NCBI RefSeq assembly: GCF_900101265.1
Contig: NZ_FMZS01000014.1
Location: 1 to 64,000, forward strand
DNA length: 64,000 bases
Reading direction: 5' to 3'
Source: Massilia sp. PDC64
GTDB taxonomy: Bacteria; Pseudomonadota; Gammaproteobacteria; Burkholderiales; Burkholderiaceae_D
How positions within the stretch are numbered: position 1 is the first letter of the stretch; the number at the start of each line of letters is the position of its first letter. Of the stretch, positions 1 through 8,358 are shown in pieces. The notes below the pieces were generated by a model. That model did no database searches and had not been told where the DNA came from. It was given only the letters and a program-made list of their open reading frames with translations. Made by a program: the position numbers and the translations under genes.

Positions 1-80
1 GGGCTATCGCACACCGGCCCAGGTCGAAGCCCTGCACAGGTGTACCTAATTTCCCTGTCCACCAAACCGGTGCATCTCAC
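1..80 (+). mobile_element. Right end of an IS3-type insertion sequence (partial)
   Basis: Frame 2 at the very start of the window reads GYRTPAQVEALHRCT and then a TAA stop at 47-49. GYRTPAQVE is typical of the extreme C-terminus of IS3-family OrfB transposases. The following 30 bases (tgtccaccaaaccggtgcat) resemble the right terminal region of such elements. The rest of the element lies outside the window, so the subgroup, inverted repeat and target duplication cannot be checked. The call rests on a 15-residue tail. Confidence 0.5.
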
Positions 81-97
81 TCTGACCCCGAATTTTT

Positions 98-134
98 TAA
101 AACGAAAGGCCAGGCTGCTTGGAACAGCCTGGCC
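98..134 (-). terminator. Intrinsic terminator of the dcw operon, after ftsZ
   Basis: Read on the minus strand, GGCCAGGCTG (134-125) and CAGCCTGGCC (117-108) form a perfect 10-bp GC-rich stem with a 7-base loop. It is followed by TTTCGTTTT. It lies 46 bases after the ftsZ stop and is the only strong terminator I found in the 17-kb dcw cluster. Confidence 0.85.
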
Positions 135-180
135 CCGCATCATGGAGCGCCGGTGGTCAGCCGGCGTTGGAGTCTGCTAC

Positions 181-1380
181 TTAGTCGGCCTGCTTGCGCA
201 GGAACGCCGGGATGTCGTAGGTCTCGACACCGTTGCGCTGCATGGCCTGCACCTGCTCGGAGGCCTGCTCGCGGCGCCACACGGCCGGCTGCTTCATGCC
301 GTCCATCGCGCCGGCGGTCGCCGACCCCATGGTCACGCCTGCCGTCACGCCCGGGGTGCCGGACATCATCGGCGCGCCGTACGTGCCGGTGCGCAGCACC
401 TGCTGCGGCTGCACCAGCGAGATGTTGGCCTTGTTCTTGCCCAGGCCCGTCGCGACGACGGTCACGCGCAGTTCGTCGCCCATCTCGTCGTCGTAGGCGA
501 TGCCTTGTGCGATCGCGGCGTCCGGTGCCGCGAAGGCGCGCACGGCGGCCATGACTTCCTTGATCTCCTTACCTTTCAGGCCGCGCGATGCGGTGACGTT
601 CACCAGCACGCCCTTCGCGCCCGACAGGTCGATGCCGTCCAGCAGCGGCGATGCGACGGCCTGTTCGGCGGCGATGCGCGCGCGGTCCACGCCCGACGCG
701 GTCGCGGTACCCATCATGGCCTTACCCTGCTCGCTCATGATGGTCTTCACGTCGTTGAAGTCGACGTTGATGTGGCCCGGGACGTTGATGATCTCGGCGA
801 TACCGGCGACGGCGTTGTTCAGCACGTCGTCCGCATGCTTCATCCAGTCCAGCATCGATTCGTCTTCGTAGATGTCTTCCAGCTTTTCGTTCAGGATGAC
901 GATCAGCGAGTCGACGTGCTTGGTCAGTTCGTTCAGGCCCGCCTCGGCGACGTCCATGCACTTCTGGCCTTCGTACGAGAACGGCTTCGAGACGACGGCC
1001 ACGGTCAGCGCGCCCAGGCTCTTGGCGACTTCCGCGACGATCGGCGCGGCGCCGGTGCCCGTGCCGCCGCCCATGCCGGCGGCGATGAAGACCATGTGCG
1101 CACCGCGCAGCGCGTCTTCGATGCGCATGCGCGATTGCTCGGCCAGCTGGCGGCCGATTTCCGGACGCATGCCGGCACCCAGGCCGGACTCGCCGATCTG
1201 GATGATGTTGTGGGCGCCGGATGCGGCCAGCGCCTGGGCGTCGGTATTCGCGGCGATGAACTCGACGCCCGACACACCCTTGTTGATCATATGCTGGACC
1301 GCATTGCCACCCGCGCCGCCAACGCCGACGACCTTGATGACCGTGCCCAGTGCTGCGTTATCGACCATATCGAACTCCAT
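181..1380 (-). CDS. ftsZ: Cell division protein FtsZ
   Basis: Tubulin-like GTPase that polymerises into the cytokinetic Z ring on the inner face of the membrane. The 399-residue protein has the N-terminal nucleotide fold (VVGVGGAGGNA, about residues 17-27) and the tubulin signature GGGTGTG at residues 104-110. After a variable linker it ends in the conserved C-terminal peptide YDIPAFLRKQAD, the docking site for FtsA and ZipA. AGGAG precedes the ATG. It is the last gene of the dcw cluster, directly before a strong terminator. A 217-base gap separates it from ftsA, enough for a dedicated promoter. Confidence 0.98.
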   Translation of the reverse strand: MEFDMVDNAALGTVIKVVGVGGAGGNAVQHMINKGVSGVEFIAANTDAQALAASGAHNIIQIGESGLGAGMRPEIGRQLAEQSRMRIEDALRGAHMVFIAAGMGGGTGTGAAPIVAEVAKSLGALTVAVVSKPFSYEGQKCMDVAEAGLNELTKHVDSLIVILNEKLEDIYEDESMLDWMKHADDVLNNAVAGIAEIINVPGHINVDFNDVKTIMSEQGKAMMGTATASGVDRARIAAEQAVASPLLDGIDLSGAKGVLVNVTASRGLKGKEIKEVMAAVRAFAAPDAAIAQGIAYDDEMGDELRVTVVATGLGKNKANISLVQPQQVLRTGTYGAPMMSGTPGVTAGVTMGSATAGAMDGMKQPAVWRREQASEQVQAMQRNGVETYDIPAFLRKQAD

Positions 1381-1464
1381 GATGAACTCCTAATCTCGAT
1401 GAGCCGTTTCCAAGCCCGAATCCTCGCGGACATCGCCAGGACTCGAGATTGGAAACGCGCCACT

Positions 1465-1494
1465 ATTTTAAAAATGTTTCGTGTCCGTTACCAA
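1465..1494 (-). promoter_or_regulatory. Candidate sigma70 promoter for ftsZ
   Basis: In the 217-base ftsA-ftsZ gap the minus strand reads TTGGTA (1494-1489), an 18-base spacer and TAAAAT (1470-1465), about 85 bases upstream of the ftsZ ATG. The spacing is one base longer than ideal and the -35 box is imperfect. Extra ftsZ promoters are common in proteobacterial dcw clusters. This is a motif match only. Confidence 0.4.
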
Positions 1495-1597
1495 GCAAAT
1501 CTGCTACCAGCTGTTACAACAACCCCGAAAAACCCGCCACGCGTTGCGTTTACGTTGTTCCCATCCTGGCTCACGCGCGCTGCAGTCCTCCGCCGCC

Positions 1598-2830
1598 TCA
1601 GAAATTCCCGAGGAACCACTCTTTCATTCGTTGCCACACTGCCTTCACCGACCCATCCTGACGGGTGACGATGTGACCGCGCAGGTACTGCTTTTTCGCT
1701 TCCAGCAGCAGGCCGAGGACCGTCGCGTAGCGCGGGCTGCGCACGACGTCCGCCAGTTGCCCCCGGTATTCCGGCGTGCCGAGGCGCGCCGGTTTCAGGA
1801 ATATGTCTTCCGCCATTTCGATCATGCCCGGCATGATCGACGAGCCGCCCGTCAGCACGATGCCCGACGAGAGCACGCCCTCGTAGCCGGACTCGCGCAC
1901 GACCTGGTGCACCATCGCGAACAGTTCTTCCACGCGCGGCTCGATCACGGCGGCCAGCGCCTGGCGCGACAGAGAACGGGGACCGCGGTCGCCGAGGCCC
2001 GGCACTTCCAGCGTCTCGCCCGGATCGGCCAACACCTGCTTGGCCACGCCGTAGCGGATCTTGATCTCTTCCGCCTCGCCCGTCGGCGTGCGCAGCGCCA
2101 TCGCGATGTCGCTCGTGATCTGGTCGCCGGCGATGGGGATCACGGCCGTGTGACGGATCGCGCCGTCGGAAAAGACCGCGATGTCGGTGGTGCCGCCGCC
2201 GATGTCGATCAGCACGACGCCCAGTTCCTTCTCGTCGTTCGTCAGCACGGAATCGGCCGACGCCATCGGCTGCAGGATCAGGTCCGAGACCTCGAGGCCG
2301 CAGCGGCGCACGCACTTTACAATATTCTGCACGGCAGACACCGCACCGGTGACGATGTGCACGCGCACCTCGAGGCGGATGCCGCTCATGCCGATCGGCT
2401 CGCGCACGTCTTCCTGGTTGTCGACGATGAATTCCTGCGGCACCGTGTGCAGCAGCTGCTGGTCGGTCGGGATGTTCACGGCCTTCGCCGTCTCGATCAC
2501 GCGCGCCACGTCCGTGGCCGTCACTTCCTTGTCCTTGATGGCGACCATGCCGCTCGAGTTGAACGAGCGGATATGGCTGCCGGCGATCCCCGCATACACG
2601 TTGCGGATCTTGCAGTCGGCCATCAGCTCGGCTTCCTCGAGCGCGCGCTGGATGGATTCGACGGTCGCTTCGATGTTGACGACAACGCCCTTCTTCAAAC
2701 CCTTGGACTCGTGCTGGCCCAGTCCGATCACCTCGTGGCGCCCATCGGCCATCACCTCGGCCACCACCGCCACCACCTTCGAGGTACCGATGTCGAGGCC
2801 GACGATCAGGTTCTTCGCGTCTTTTGTCAT
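1598..2830 (-). CDS. ftsA: Cell division protein FtsA
   Basis: Actin-like ATPase that anchors FtsZ filaments to the membrane and recruits later division proteins. The 410-residue protein begins with the actin-fold phosphate loop (LIVGLDIGTSKVVAVV, about residues 8-23). It carries the second phosphate motif VVLIDIGGGTTDIAVF near residue 207. It ends in an amphipathic helix (VWQRMKEWFLGNF) that would act as the membrane-targeting sequence. Length and order between ftsQ and ftsZ are standard. Confidence 0.97.
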   Translation of the reverse strand: MTKDAKNLIVGLDIGTSKVVAVVAEVMADGRHEVIGLGQHESKGLKKGVVVNIEATVESIQRALEEAELMADCKIRNVYAGIAGSHIRSFNSSGMVAIKDKEVTATDVARVIETAKAVNIPTDQQLLHTVPQEFIVDNQEDVREPIGMSGIRLEVRVHIVTGAVSAVQNIVKCVRRCGLEVSDLILQPMASADSVLTNDEKELGVVLIDIGGGTTDIAVFSDGAIRHTAVIPIAGDQITSDIAMALRTPTGEAEEIKIRYGVAKQVLADPGETLEVPGLGDRGPRSLSRQALAAVIEPRVEELFAMVHQVVRESGYEGVLSSGIVLTGGSSIMPGMIEMAEDIFLKPARLGTPEYRGQLADVVRSPRYATVLGLLLEAKKQYLRGHIVTRQDGSVKAVWQRMKEWFLGNF

Positions 2831-2851
2831 GTTTGCTGTCGCCTGCTTAAA

Positions 2852-3679
2852 TTAGATCTGCTTTGTTGTTTTGGTATTCGTTTTCTTCTTCACCGCCGCC
2901 TTCACGGGCTTGGTCGCATCCGCCGGCACGGTCAATGCCGCCGAGGACAGCGCCAGACCGTTCGGATAGCGCATGTCGATCGTATCGATGCGCCCCTCCT
3001 GCAGTCTAGCCACCAGCTGGGGGTAAATGCTCACCAGCCGCTGCACGCGCGCGTGCAGCGTGTCCTTGTCCTTCTCGCGTCCCAGCTCCACGCTCATGCC
3101 GTTGTTCAGCTTCACGGTCCACGCGTAGCGGTTCGACAGGCTGATCGACTCCGGCGTCAGGCGGATCGGCGCGAACCAGCCGCGCAGTTCCGCGAAGCGC
3201 GTCAGCACTTCCTTCTCGCTGCCGGGAGGACCATCGAACGCAGGCAGTGCGTGGTCCTCGTCGGCCTCGGCCTCGCCCAGGTTGGCCGTGAACACGTCGC
3301 CCTTCACCGACAACAGCTTGCCGTCCTCGCCCCACGTGCCGAGCGCCTCGTGCTCTTCCACCTGCACGATCAGCTGGTTCGGCCACTCGCGGCGCACGCT
3401 GGCCTTGCGCACCCACGGCACGGCCTCGAAGGTGGTGCGCACCTGTTCCAGGTCGGTCGTGAAGAAGTTACCGCTGATCTTCCCGAGCACCCCGTTACGC
3501 ACCGTCAGCTCGTTCACGTGCTGCAGGTCCAGCCCGTACATGCTCTCGACCCGCACCGCGCGCAGGGTGAACATCGGGCGCTGCGACAGCCACCACAATC
3601 CCGACGCCACGCACGCGAGCGCCACCAGCGCGGTGAGCGCGCTGGCGGTTGCGTTCAGAGCTCGCACGTCATGCCACAT
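2852..3679 (-). CDS. ftsQ: Cell division protein FtsQ
   Basis: Bitopic inner membrane protein that links cytoplasmic and periplasmic parts of the divisome through FtsB and FtsL. The 275 residues comprise a short cytoplasmic N-terminus, one membrane segment (about residues 11-30) and a POTRA domain starting near FTLRAVRVESMYGLDLQHV. The rest is the periplasmic beta domain, with a lysine- and threonine-rich tail. It lies between ddlB and ftsA with small gaps (17 and 21 bases), as expected in a dcw operon. Confidence 0.95.
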   Translation of the reverse strand: MWHDVRALNATASALTALVALACVASGLWWLSQRPMFTLRAVRVESMYGLDLQHVNELTVRNGVLGKISGNFFTTDLEQVRTTFEAVPWVRKASVRREWPNQLIVQVEEHEALGTWGEDGKLLSVKGDVFTANLGEAEADEDHALPAFDGPPGSEKEVLTRFAELRGWFAPIRLTPESISLSNRYAWTVKLNNGMSVELGREKDKDTLHARVQRLVSIYPQLVARLQEGRIDTIDMRYPNGLALSSAALTVPADATKPVKAAVKKKTNTKTTKQI

Positions 3680-3696
3680 CTTGTTTCCCTAGTCCT

Positions 3697-4671
3697 TTAC
3701 TTCTTTGCCTGGCCGGCCTTGAGGCTGGCGGAGCGCAGGATGTCCACGCACAGGTCTTCGTAGCTCGTGCCCTCGGCACGCGCCGCCATCGGCACGAGCG
3801 AGTGCGTCGTCATGCCCGGCGACGTGTTCACCTCCAGCAGGAACGGCTGGTTGTCCGATTCGCGCAGCAGCACGTCGATGCGGCTCCAGCCTTCGCAGCC
3901 GAGCGCGCGGTACGCGTTCACCACGTGCGCCTGGATCGCAGCCGTCGTCGCCGCATCGAGCGGCGCCGGGCAGTGATATTTCGTGTCGTCCGTGAAGTAC
4001 TTGTTCTGGTAGTCGTAATTGCCCTCGGGCGCGACGATCTCCACGATCGGCAGCGCGCGCGCGGTGGGGCCGCTGCCCAGCACCGGCACGGAGAATTCGC
4101 GGCCCTGGATGAACTGCTCGACCAGCACCACCTTGTCGTACTGGCGCGCCAGGTCGACGGCGGCCTGCAGGCCGGCTGCATCGGTCACCTTGGTGATGCC
4201 GATGGTGGAGCCTTCCAGCGGCGGCTTGACGATCAGCGGCAGGCCAAGCTCGGCCACGATGGCGTCCGTGTCGACGACGGCACCGGCCGCGATGGTGACG
4301 TAACGCGGCGTCGGCACGCCGGCCGCCAGCCATACGATCTTGGTCGTGACCTTGTCCATGCCGACGGAGGACGCCATCACGCCGCTGCCCGTGTACGGGA
4401 TACCCAGCAGTTCCAGCGCACCCTGCAGGGTGCCGTCCTCGCCGTAGCGGCCGTGCAGCGCGATGAACACGCGGTCGAATTGTTCCGCGGCCAGTTCGGC
4501 CAGCGAGCGCTCGGCCGGGTCGAACGGGTGCGCGTCGATGCCTTTCGATTTCAGCGCCTGCAGCACGCCGCTGCCCGAGATCAGCGAAATCTCGCGCTCG
4601 GCGGACCGGCCGCCGAACAGCACGCCGACCTTGCCGAGTGCCCTGGCTTCGGATTGAGTGATAGAGCTCAC
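3697..4671 (-). CDS. ddlB: D-alanine--D-alanine ligase
   Basis: Cytoplasmic ATP-grasp ligase that makes the D-Ala-D-Ala dipeptide used by MurF. The GTG start at 4671 overlaps the murC stop by four bases (GTGA), and this start gives 324 residues. The N-terminus has KVGVLFGGRSAEREISLISG, the central ATP-grasp region has LPLIVKPPLEGSTIGITKV, and the C-terminus has the metal-binding LLEVNTSPGMTTHSLVP. Family members are about 305-320 residues; the excess is a short N-terminal extension. A longer in-frame reading exists upstream but runs through murC and is not real. Confidence 0.96.
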   Translation of the reverse strand: MSSITQSEARALGKVGVLFGGRSAEREISLISGSGVLQALKSKGIDAHPFDPAERSLAELAAEQFDRVFIALHGRYGEDGTLQGALELLGIPYTGSGVMASSVGMDKVTTKIVWLAAGVPTPRYVTIAAGAVVDTDAIVAELGLPLIVKPPLEGSTIGITKVTDAAGLQAAVDLARQYDKVVLVEQFIQGREFSVPVLGSGPTARALPIVEIVAPEGNYDYQNKYFTDDTKYHCPAPLDAATTAAIQAHVVNAYRALGCEGWSRIDVLLRESDNQPFLLEVNTSPGMTTHSLVPMAARAEGTSYEDLCVDILRSASLKAGQAKK

Positions 4672-6065
4672 GATACAACCTTTTGATTCGATGTCAGTTG
4701 ATGGGGGACGCCGCCGATGGAGCCGGCGCCCATGGTGAGCACGACGTCGCCGTCGCGCGCCACCTTGAGGATCGTCGCCGGCATGTCGGCGATCGCTTCC
4801 ACGAAAACCGGTTCGACACCGCCGCCGGCGCGCAGCGCACGCGCGAGCGCGCGGCCGTCCGCCGCCACGATCGGGGCCTCGCCGGCCGGATACACCTCGG
4901 CCAGCAACAGCACGTCCGGCGCAGCCAGCACCTTGACGAAGTCCTCGAACAGGTCGCGGGTGCGCGAATAGCGGTGCGGCTGGAACGCCAGCACGAGGCG
5001 GCGGCCCGGGTACGCGGCGCGCGCGGCGGCCAGGGTCACCTGGGCTTCCACCGGGTGGTGGCCGTAGTCGTCGACGAGCGTGAAGCTGCCGCCCTGCGGC
5101 AATTCGATCTCGCCATAGCGCGTGAAGCGCCGGCCCACGCCGTTGAATTCGCGCAGGCCCTGCGCCGTCGCTTCGTCGGGCACGCCGATCTCGCGCGCGA
5201 TCGCGATCGCGGAGCACGCGTTCAGCACGTTGTGCATGCCGGGCTGGTTCAGCACGAAGTCCGTGTCCGGATAGCCCTGCTGGCGCACGGTGAAATGCAT
5301 CTGGATGCCGACGGCGCGCGCGTTCAGGGCGCGCACTTCCGCGTCTTCCGAGAAGCCGTACGTCGTCACGGGCTTGGTCACCTGCGGCAGGATGGCGCGC
5401 ACGTTCGCGTCGTCGACGCACATCATGGCGCGGCCGTAGAACGGCAGGCGGTGCGTGAAGTTGACGAACGCCGCCTTCAGTTTTTCGAAGTCGTGCTCGT
5501 ACGTGTCCATGTGGTCCGCGTCGATGTTGGTGATCACCTCGATCATCGGCGACAGGTTCAGGAACGACGCATCCGATTCGTCCGCCTCGGCCACGATGTA
5601 GTCGCCCGTGCCCAGCTTCGCGTTGGCGCCGGCGCTGTTCAGGCGGCCGCCGATGACGAAGGTCGGGTCGAGGCCGCCCTGCGCGAGCACGGAGGCGACG
5701 AGGCTCGTCGTCGTCGTCTTGCCGTGCGTGCCGGCGATGGCGATGCCGCGTTTCAGGCGCATCAGCTCACCCAGCATGATCGCGCGCGGCACGATGGGGA
5801 CTTTCGCGGCACGCGCGGCGACCACTTCCGGATTCGCTTCGTTGACGGCCGTCGACGTGACGACGGCGTCCGCGCCGGCGATGTTGCCCGCCGCGTGGCC
5901 GATGCGCACGTCCGCGCCCAGCTGCTGCAAGCGCTGGCTGGCCGCGTTCGACGCGAGGTCCGAGCCCGACACCTTATAGCCGAGGTTCAGCAGCACTTCC
6001 GCGATGCCGCTCATGCCGCTGCCGCCGATGCCGACGAAGTGAATGTGTTTGATCTTGTGTTTCAT
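4668..6065 (-). CDS. murC: UDP-N-acetylmuramate--L-alanine ligase
   Basis: First amino-acid ligase of peptidoglycan precursor synthesis; it adds L-alanine to UDP-MurNAc in the cytoplasm. The 465 residues have the N-terminal Rossmann motif HFVGIGGSGMSGIAEVLL, the ATP loop GTHGKTTTTSL (about residue 113) and the Mur-ligase C-terminal domain (TLVDDYGHHPVEAQVTL). The ATG overlaps the murG stop as ATGA, and the stop overlaps the ddlB GTG. Both overlaps suggest translational coupling. Confidence 0.98.
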   Translation of the reverse strand: MKHKIKHIHFVGIGGSGMSGIAEVLLNLGYKVSGSDLASNAASQRLQQLGADVRIGHAAGNIAGADAVVTSTAVNEANPEVVAARAAKVPIVPRAIMLGELMRLKRGIAIAGTHGKTTTTSLVASVLAQGGLDPTFVIGGRLNSAGANAKLGTGDYIVAEADESDASFLNLSPMIEVITNIDADHMDTYEHDFEKLKAAFVNFTHRLPFYGRAMMCVDDANVRAILPQVTKPVTTYGFSEDAEVRALNARAVGIQMHFTVRQQGYPDTDFVLNQPGMHNVLNACSAIAIAREIGVPDEATAQGLREFNGVGRRFTRYGEIELPQGGSFTLVDDYGHHPVEAQVTLAAARAAYPGRRLVLAFQPHRYSRTRDLFEDFVKVLAAPDVLLLAEVYPAGEAPIVAADGRALARALRAGGGVEPVFVEAIADMPATILKVARDGDVVLTMGAGSIGGVPHQLTSNQKVVS

Positions 6066-7144
6066 TGTCCGCCGTTCGCCAGTTCTTCAAGTACGCGCGC
6101 GATCGCCGCATTGGCGTCGCGCCGTCCCACCGCCTGCGCCGCCTCGGCCATCGCCAGGCAGTCGTCGCGCGTGGTGGTTTGCAGCAGCTTTGCCAGCTGC
6201 TGCGGATTCAGTTCGCCCTGCGGCAGGTGCACGGCCGCCTTCTGCCCCGCCATCCAGATCGCGTTGTCGCGCTGGTGGCTCGTCGTGCTGGCGACGAACG
6301 GCACGAGCACGCTCGCGACGCCGGCTGCCGTCAGTTCCGACACGGTGATGGCGCCGGCGCGGCAGATCACGAGATCCGCATTCGCATATTCCGCCGCCAT
6401 GTCGTCGATGAAGTCGACGACGTTCGCCTTCACGCCCGCCTGCGCGTACGCGGCGCGCAGCGCGTCGATGTTCTTCTTGCCCGACTGGTGCGTGACGGTC
6501 GGCCGCAGGCCTTCCGGGATCAGCGCCAGCGCGGCCGGCACGCTGTCGTTCAGCACCTTCGCCCCGAGGCTGCCGCCGACGACGAGGATGTTCAGCGGAC
6601 CGGTGCGGCCCGCGAAGCGGTGGCCCGGCGACGGCATCTCGAGGATTTCCTTGCGCACCGGGTTGCCGGTGACGACGGCTTTGCCCGCCGCCTTGCCGAA
6701 ATCGGCCGGGAAGCCGAACAGCACGCGCTGCGCGAGCGGCGTCAGGGTCTTGTTCGACAGCAGGAGCGCCGCGTCCGCGTTCACGAGCGCCAGCGGGATG
6801 CCGCGCGCACGCGCCATCATCCCGCCCGGCACCGTCACGTAACCGCCCATGCCCAGCACGACGTCCGGGCGGCGCATCGCCAGGTACTTGCGGCACGAGG
6901 CGAAGCTGGCGACGAGCTTGAACGCGCCGGACACGGTGTGCGCCAGCCCCTTGCCGCGCATGCCGGCGAAGTCGATGGAATCCATCGGGATGCCGTGCTT
7001 CGGCACGATGTCCTTTTCCATGCCGTGCTGCGTGCCGAGCCACGACACTTCCCAGCCGCGCTCGCGCATCGATTGCGCGATGGCGATGCCGGGGAAGATG
7101 TGGCCACCCGTACCGGCGGCCATGATCATGAGCTTCTTGGTCAC
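6062..7144 (-). CDS. murG: UDP-GlcNAc:undecaprenyl-PP-MurNAc-pentapeptide GlcNAc transferase
   Basis: Membrane-associated GT28 glycosyltransferase that converts lipid I to lipid II. The start is the GTG at 7144, which overlaps the ftsW stop as GTGA and gives 360 residues beginning VTKKLMIMAAGTGGHIFPG. The glycine-rich loops GTGGHIFPG and VVGGSLGAKVLND, the HQSGKKN motif and the UDP-binding segment CRAGAITVSELTAAG are all present. Frame-extended versions upstream run through ftsW and are spurious. Confidence 0.97.
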   Translation of the reverse strand: MTKKLMIMAAGTGGHIFPGIAIAQSMRERGWEVSWLGTQHGMEKDIVPKHGIPMDSIDFAGMRGKGLAHTVSGAFKLVASFASCRKYLAMRRPDVVLGMGGYVTVPGGMMARARGIPLALVNADAALLLSNKTLTPLAQRVLFGFPADFGKAAGKAVVTGNPVRKEILEMPSPGHRFAGRTGPLNILVVGGSLGAKVLNDSVPAALALIPEGLRPTVTHQSGKKNIDALRAAYAQAGVKANVVDFIDDMAAEYANADLVICRAGAITVSELTAAGVASVLVPFVASTTSHQRDNAIWMAGQKAAVHLPQGELNPQQLAKLLQTTTRDDCLAMAEAAQAVGRRDANAAIARVLEELANGGQ

Positions 7145-8358
7145 TGTCGGCCTCCCCGCATCCGTACCCGGTTTTCGTAATCGATGCGCAGCAGGATCGC
7201 GAGACCGACGCAGTTGAACAGCACGCCGGAACCGCCGTAGCTCATCAGCGGCAGCGTCAGGCCCTTCGTGGGCAGCAGGCCCAGGTTCACGCCCATGTTG
7301 ATGAACACCTGCACGCCGATCCAGATGCCGATGCCCTTCGCGGCCAGGCCGGCGAAGTGCTGTTCCAGCGCGATGGCCTGGCGGCCGATGTCGAAGGCGC
7401 GCTTGACGAGCCAGTAGAACAGGCCGATCACGACGAGCACGCCGGCCAGGCCCAGTTCCTCGCCGATGACGGCCATGATGAAATCCGTGTGCGCTTCCGG
7501 CAGGTAGTGCAGTTTTTCGACGGAGCCGCCCAGGCCGACGCCGAAGATCTCGCCGCGGCCGAACGCGATCAGGGAGTGCGTCAGCTGGTATGCCTTGTCC
7601 AGCGCATTGCCCTCTTCCCACGGGTTCATGTACGCGAACATGCGCGCGCGGCGGAACGGCGACAGCGCGATGATGGTCGAGAACACGAGCACCAGGACGG
7701 CGCCGATGCCGCCGAACCAGATCATGTTGAAGCCGCCCAGGAACAGGATGCCCATCGAGATGCAGACGACGACGCCGAACGCGCCCAGGTCGGGCTCCAG
7801 CATCAGCAGCGCGCCGACGAGCGCCATCGCGGCGGCCATCGGCATGAAGCCTTTCGTCAGCTTGTGCATGTACTGCTGCTTGCGCACCGTGAAGTCGGCC
7901 GCGTACAGCACGGCCACCACCTTCATGATCTCGGACGGCTGCAAATTGAACACCTTCAGCGACAGCCAGCGGCGCGCGCCGTTGACGACCACGCCGACGC
8001 CCGGAATCAGCACGAGCGTCAGCAGCACGAGCGTGGCGACGAACATCAGCGGCGCGAAGCGCTGCCACGTCGCGACAGGGATGCGGAACGTGAACAGGCC
8101 CGCCACCATCGAGATCGCGATGAACATGGCCTGGCGCACCAGGAAATAATTGTTCTTGCCGGCCAGGTAGGCGAACTTCGGCGAATCCGGCAGCGCGATC
8201 GATGCCGAATACACCATCACCATCCCGAACAGCATCAGGAGCACCACGACCCACACGAGCGGCTGGTCGTATTCCATCATGCGCGACGGGCGTGCGCGCG
8301 CCGCGATGGGCGCTTCGCTCGATGATCCGCCGAACTTGAAGGGAATCTGGAAAGCCAT
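7141..8358 (-). CDS. ftsW: Divisome peptidoglycan polymerase FtsW (SEDS family)
   Basis: Polytopic SEDS glycosyltransferase that polymerises lipid II at the septum together with FtsI. The ATG at 8358 overlaps the murD stop (TGATG) and gives 405 residues. About 50 cytoplasmic residues are followed by ten predicted membrane segments beginning at LVWVVVLLMLFGMVMVYSAS. The SEDS motif LQPSEIMKVV and the C-terminal LPLMSYGGSG are clear. It sits between murD and murG, as in other betaproteobacteria. Confidence 0.97.
   Translation of the reverse strand: MAFQIPFKFGGSSSEAPIAARARPSRMMEYDQPLVWVVVLLMLFGMVMVYSASIALPDSPKFAYLAGKNNYFLVRQAMFIAISMVAGLFTFRIPVATWQRFAPLMFVATLVLLTLVLIPGVGVVVNGARRWLSLKVFNLQPSEIMKVVAVLYAADFTVRKQQYMHKLTKGFMPMAAAMALVGALLMLEPDLGAFGVVVCISMGILFLGGFNMIWFGGIGAVLVLVFSTIIALSPFRRARMFAYMNPWEEGNALDKAYQLTHSLIAFGRGEIFGVGLGGSVEKLHYLPEAHTDFIMAVIGEELGLAGVLVVIGLFYWLVKRAFDIGRQAIALEQHFAGLAAKGIGIWIGVQVFINMGVNLGLLPTKGLTLPLMSYGGSGVLFNCVGLAILLRIDYENRVRMRGGRQ

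Noticed and set aside
1481..3763. A 760-residue open frame on the plus strand opposite ftsA and ftsQ, and similar long antisense frames across the whole dcw cluster
   Set aside because: They are rich in R, H, A and D, have no recognisable domains and lie exactly opposite well-conserved genes. High GC makes such frames common.
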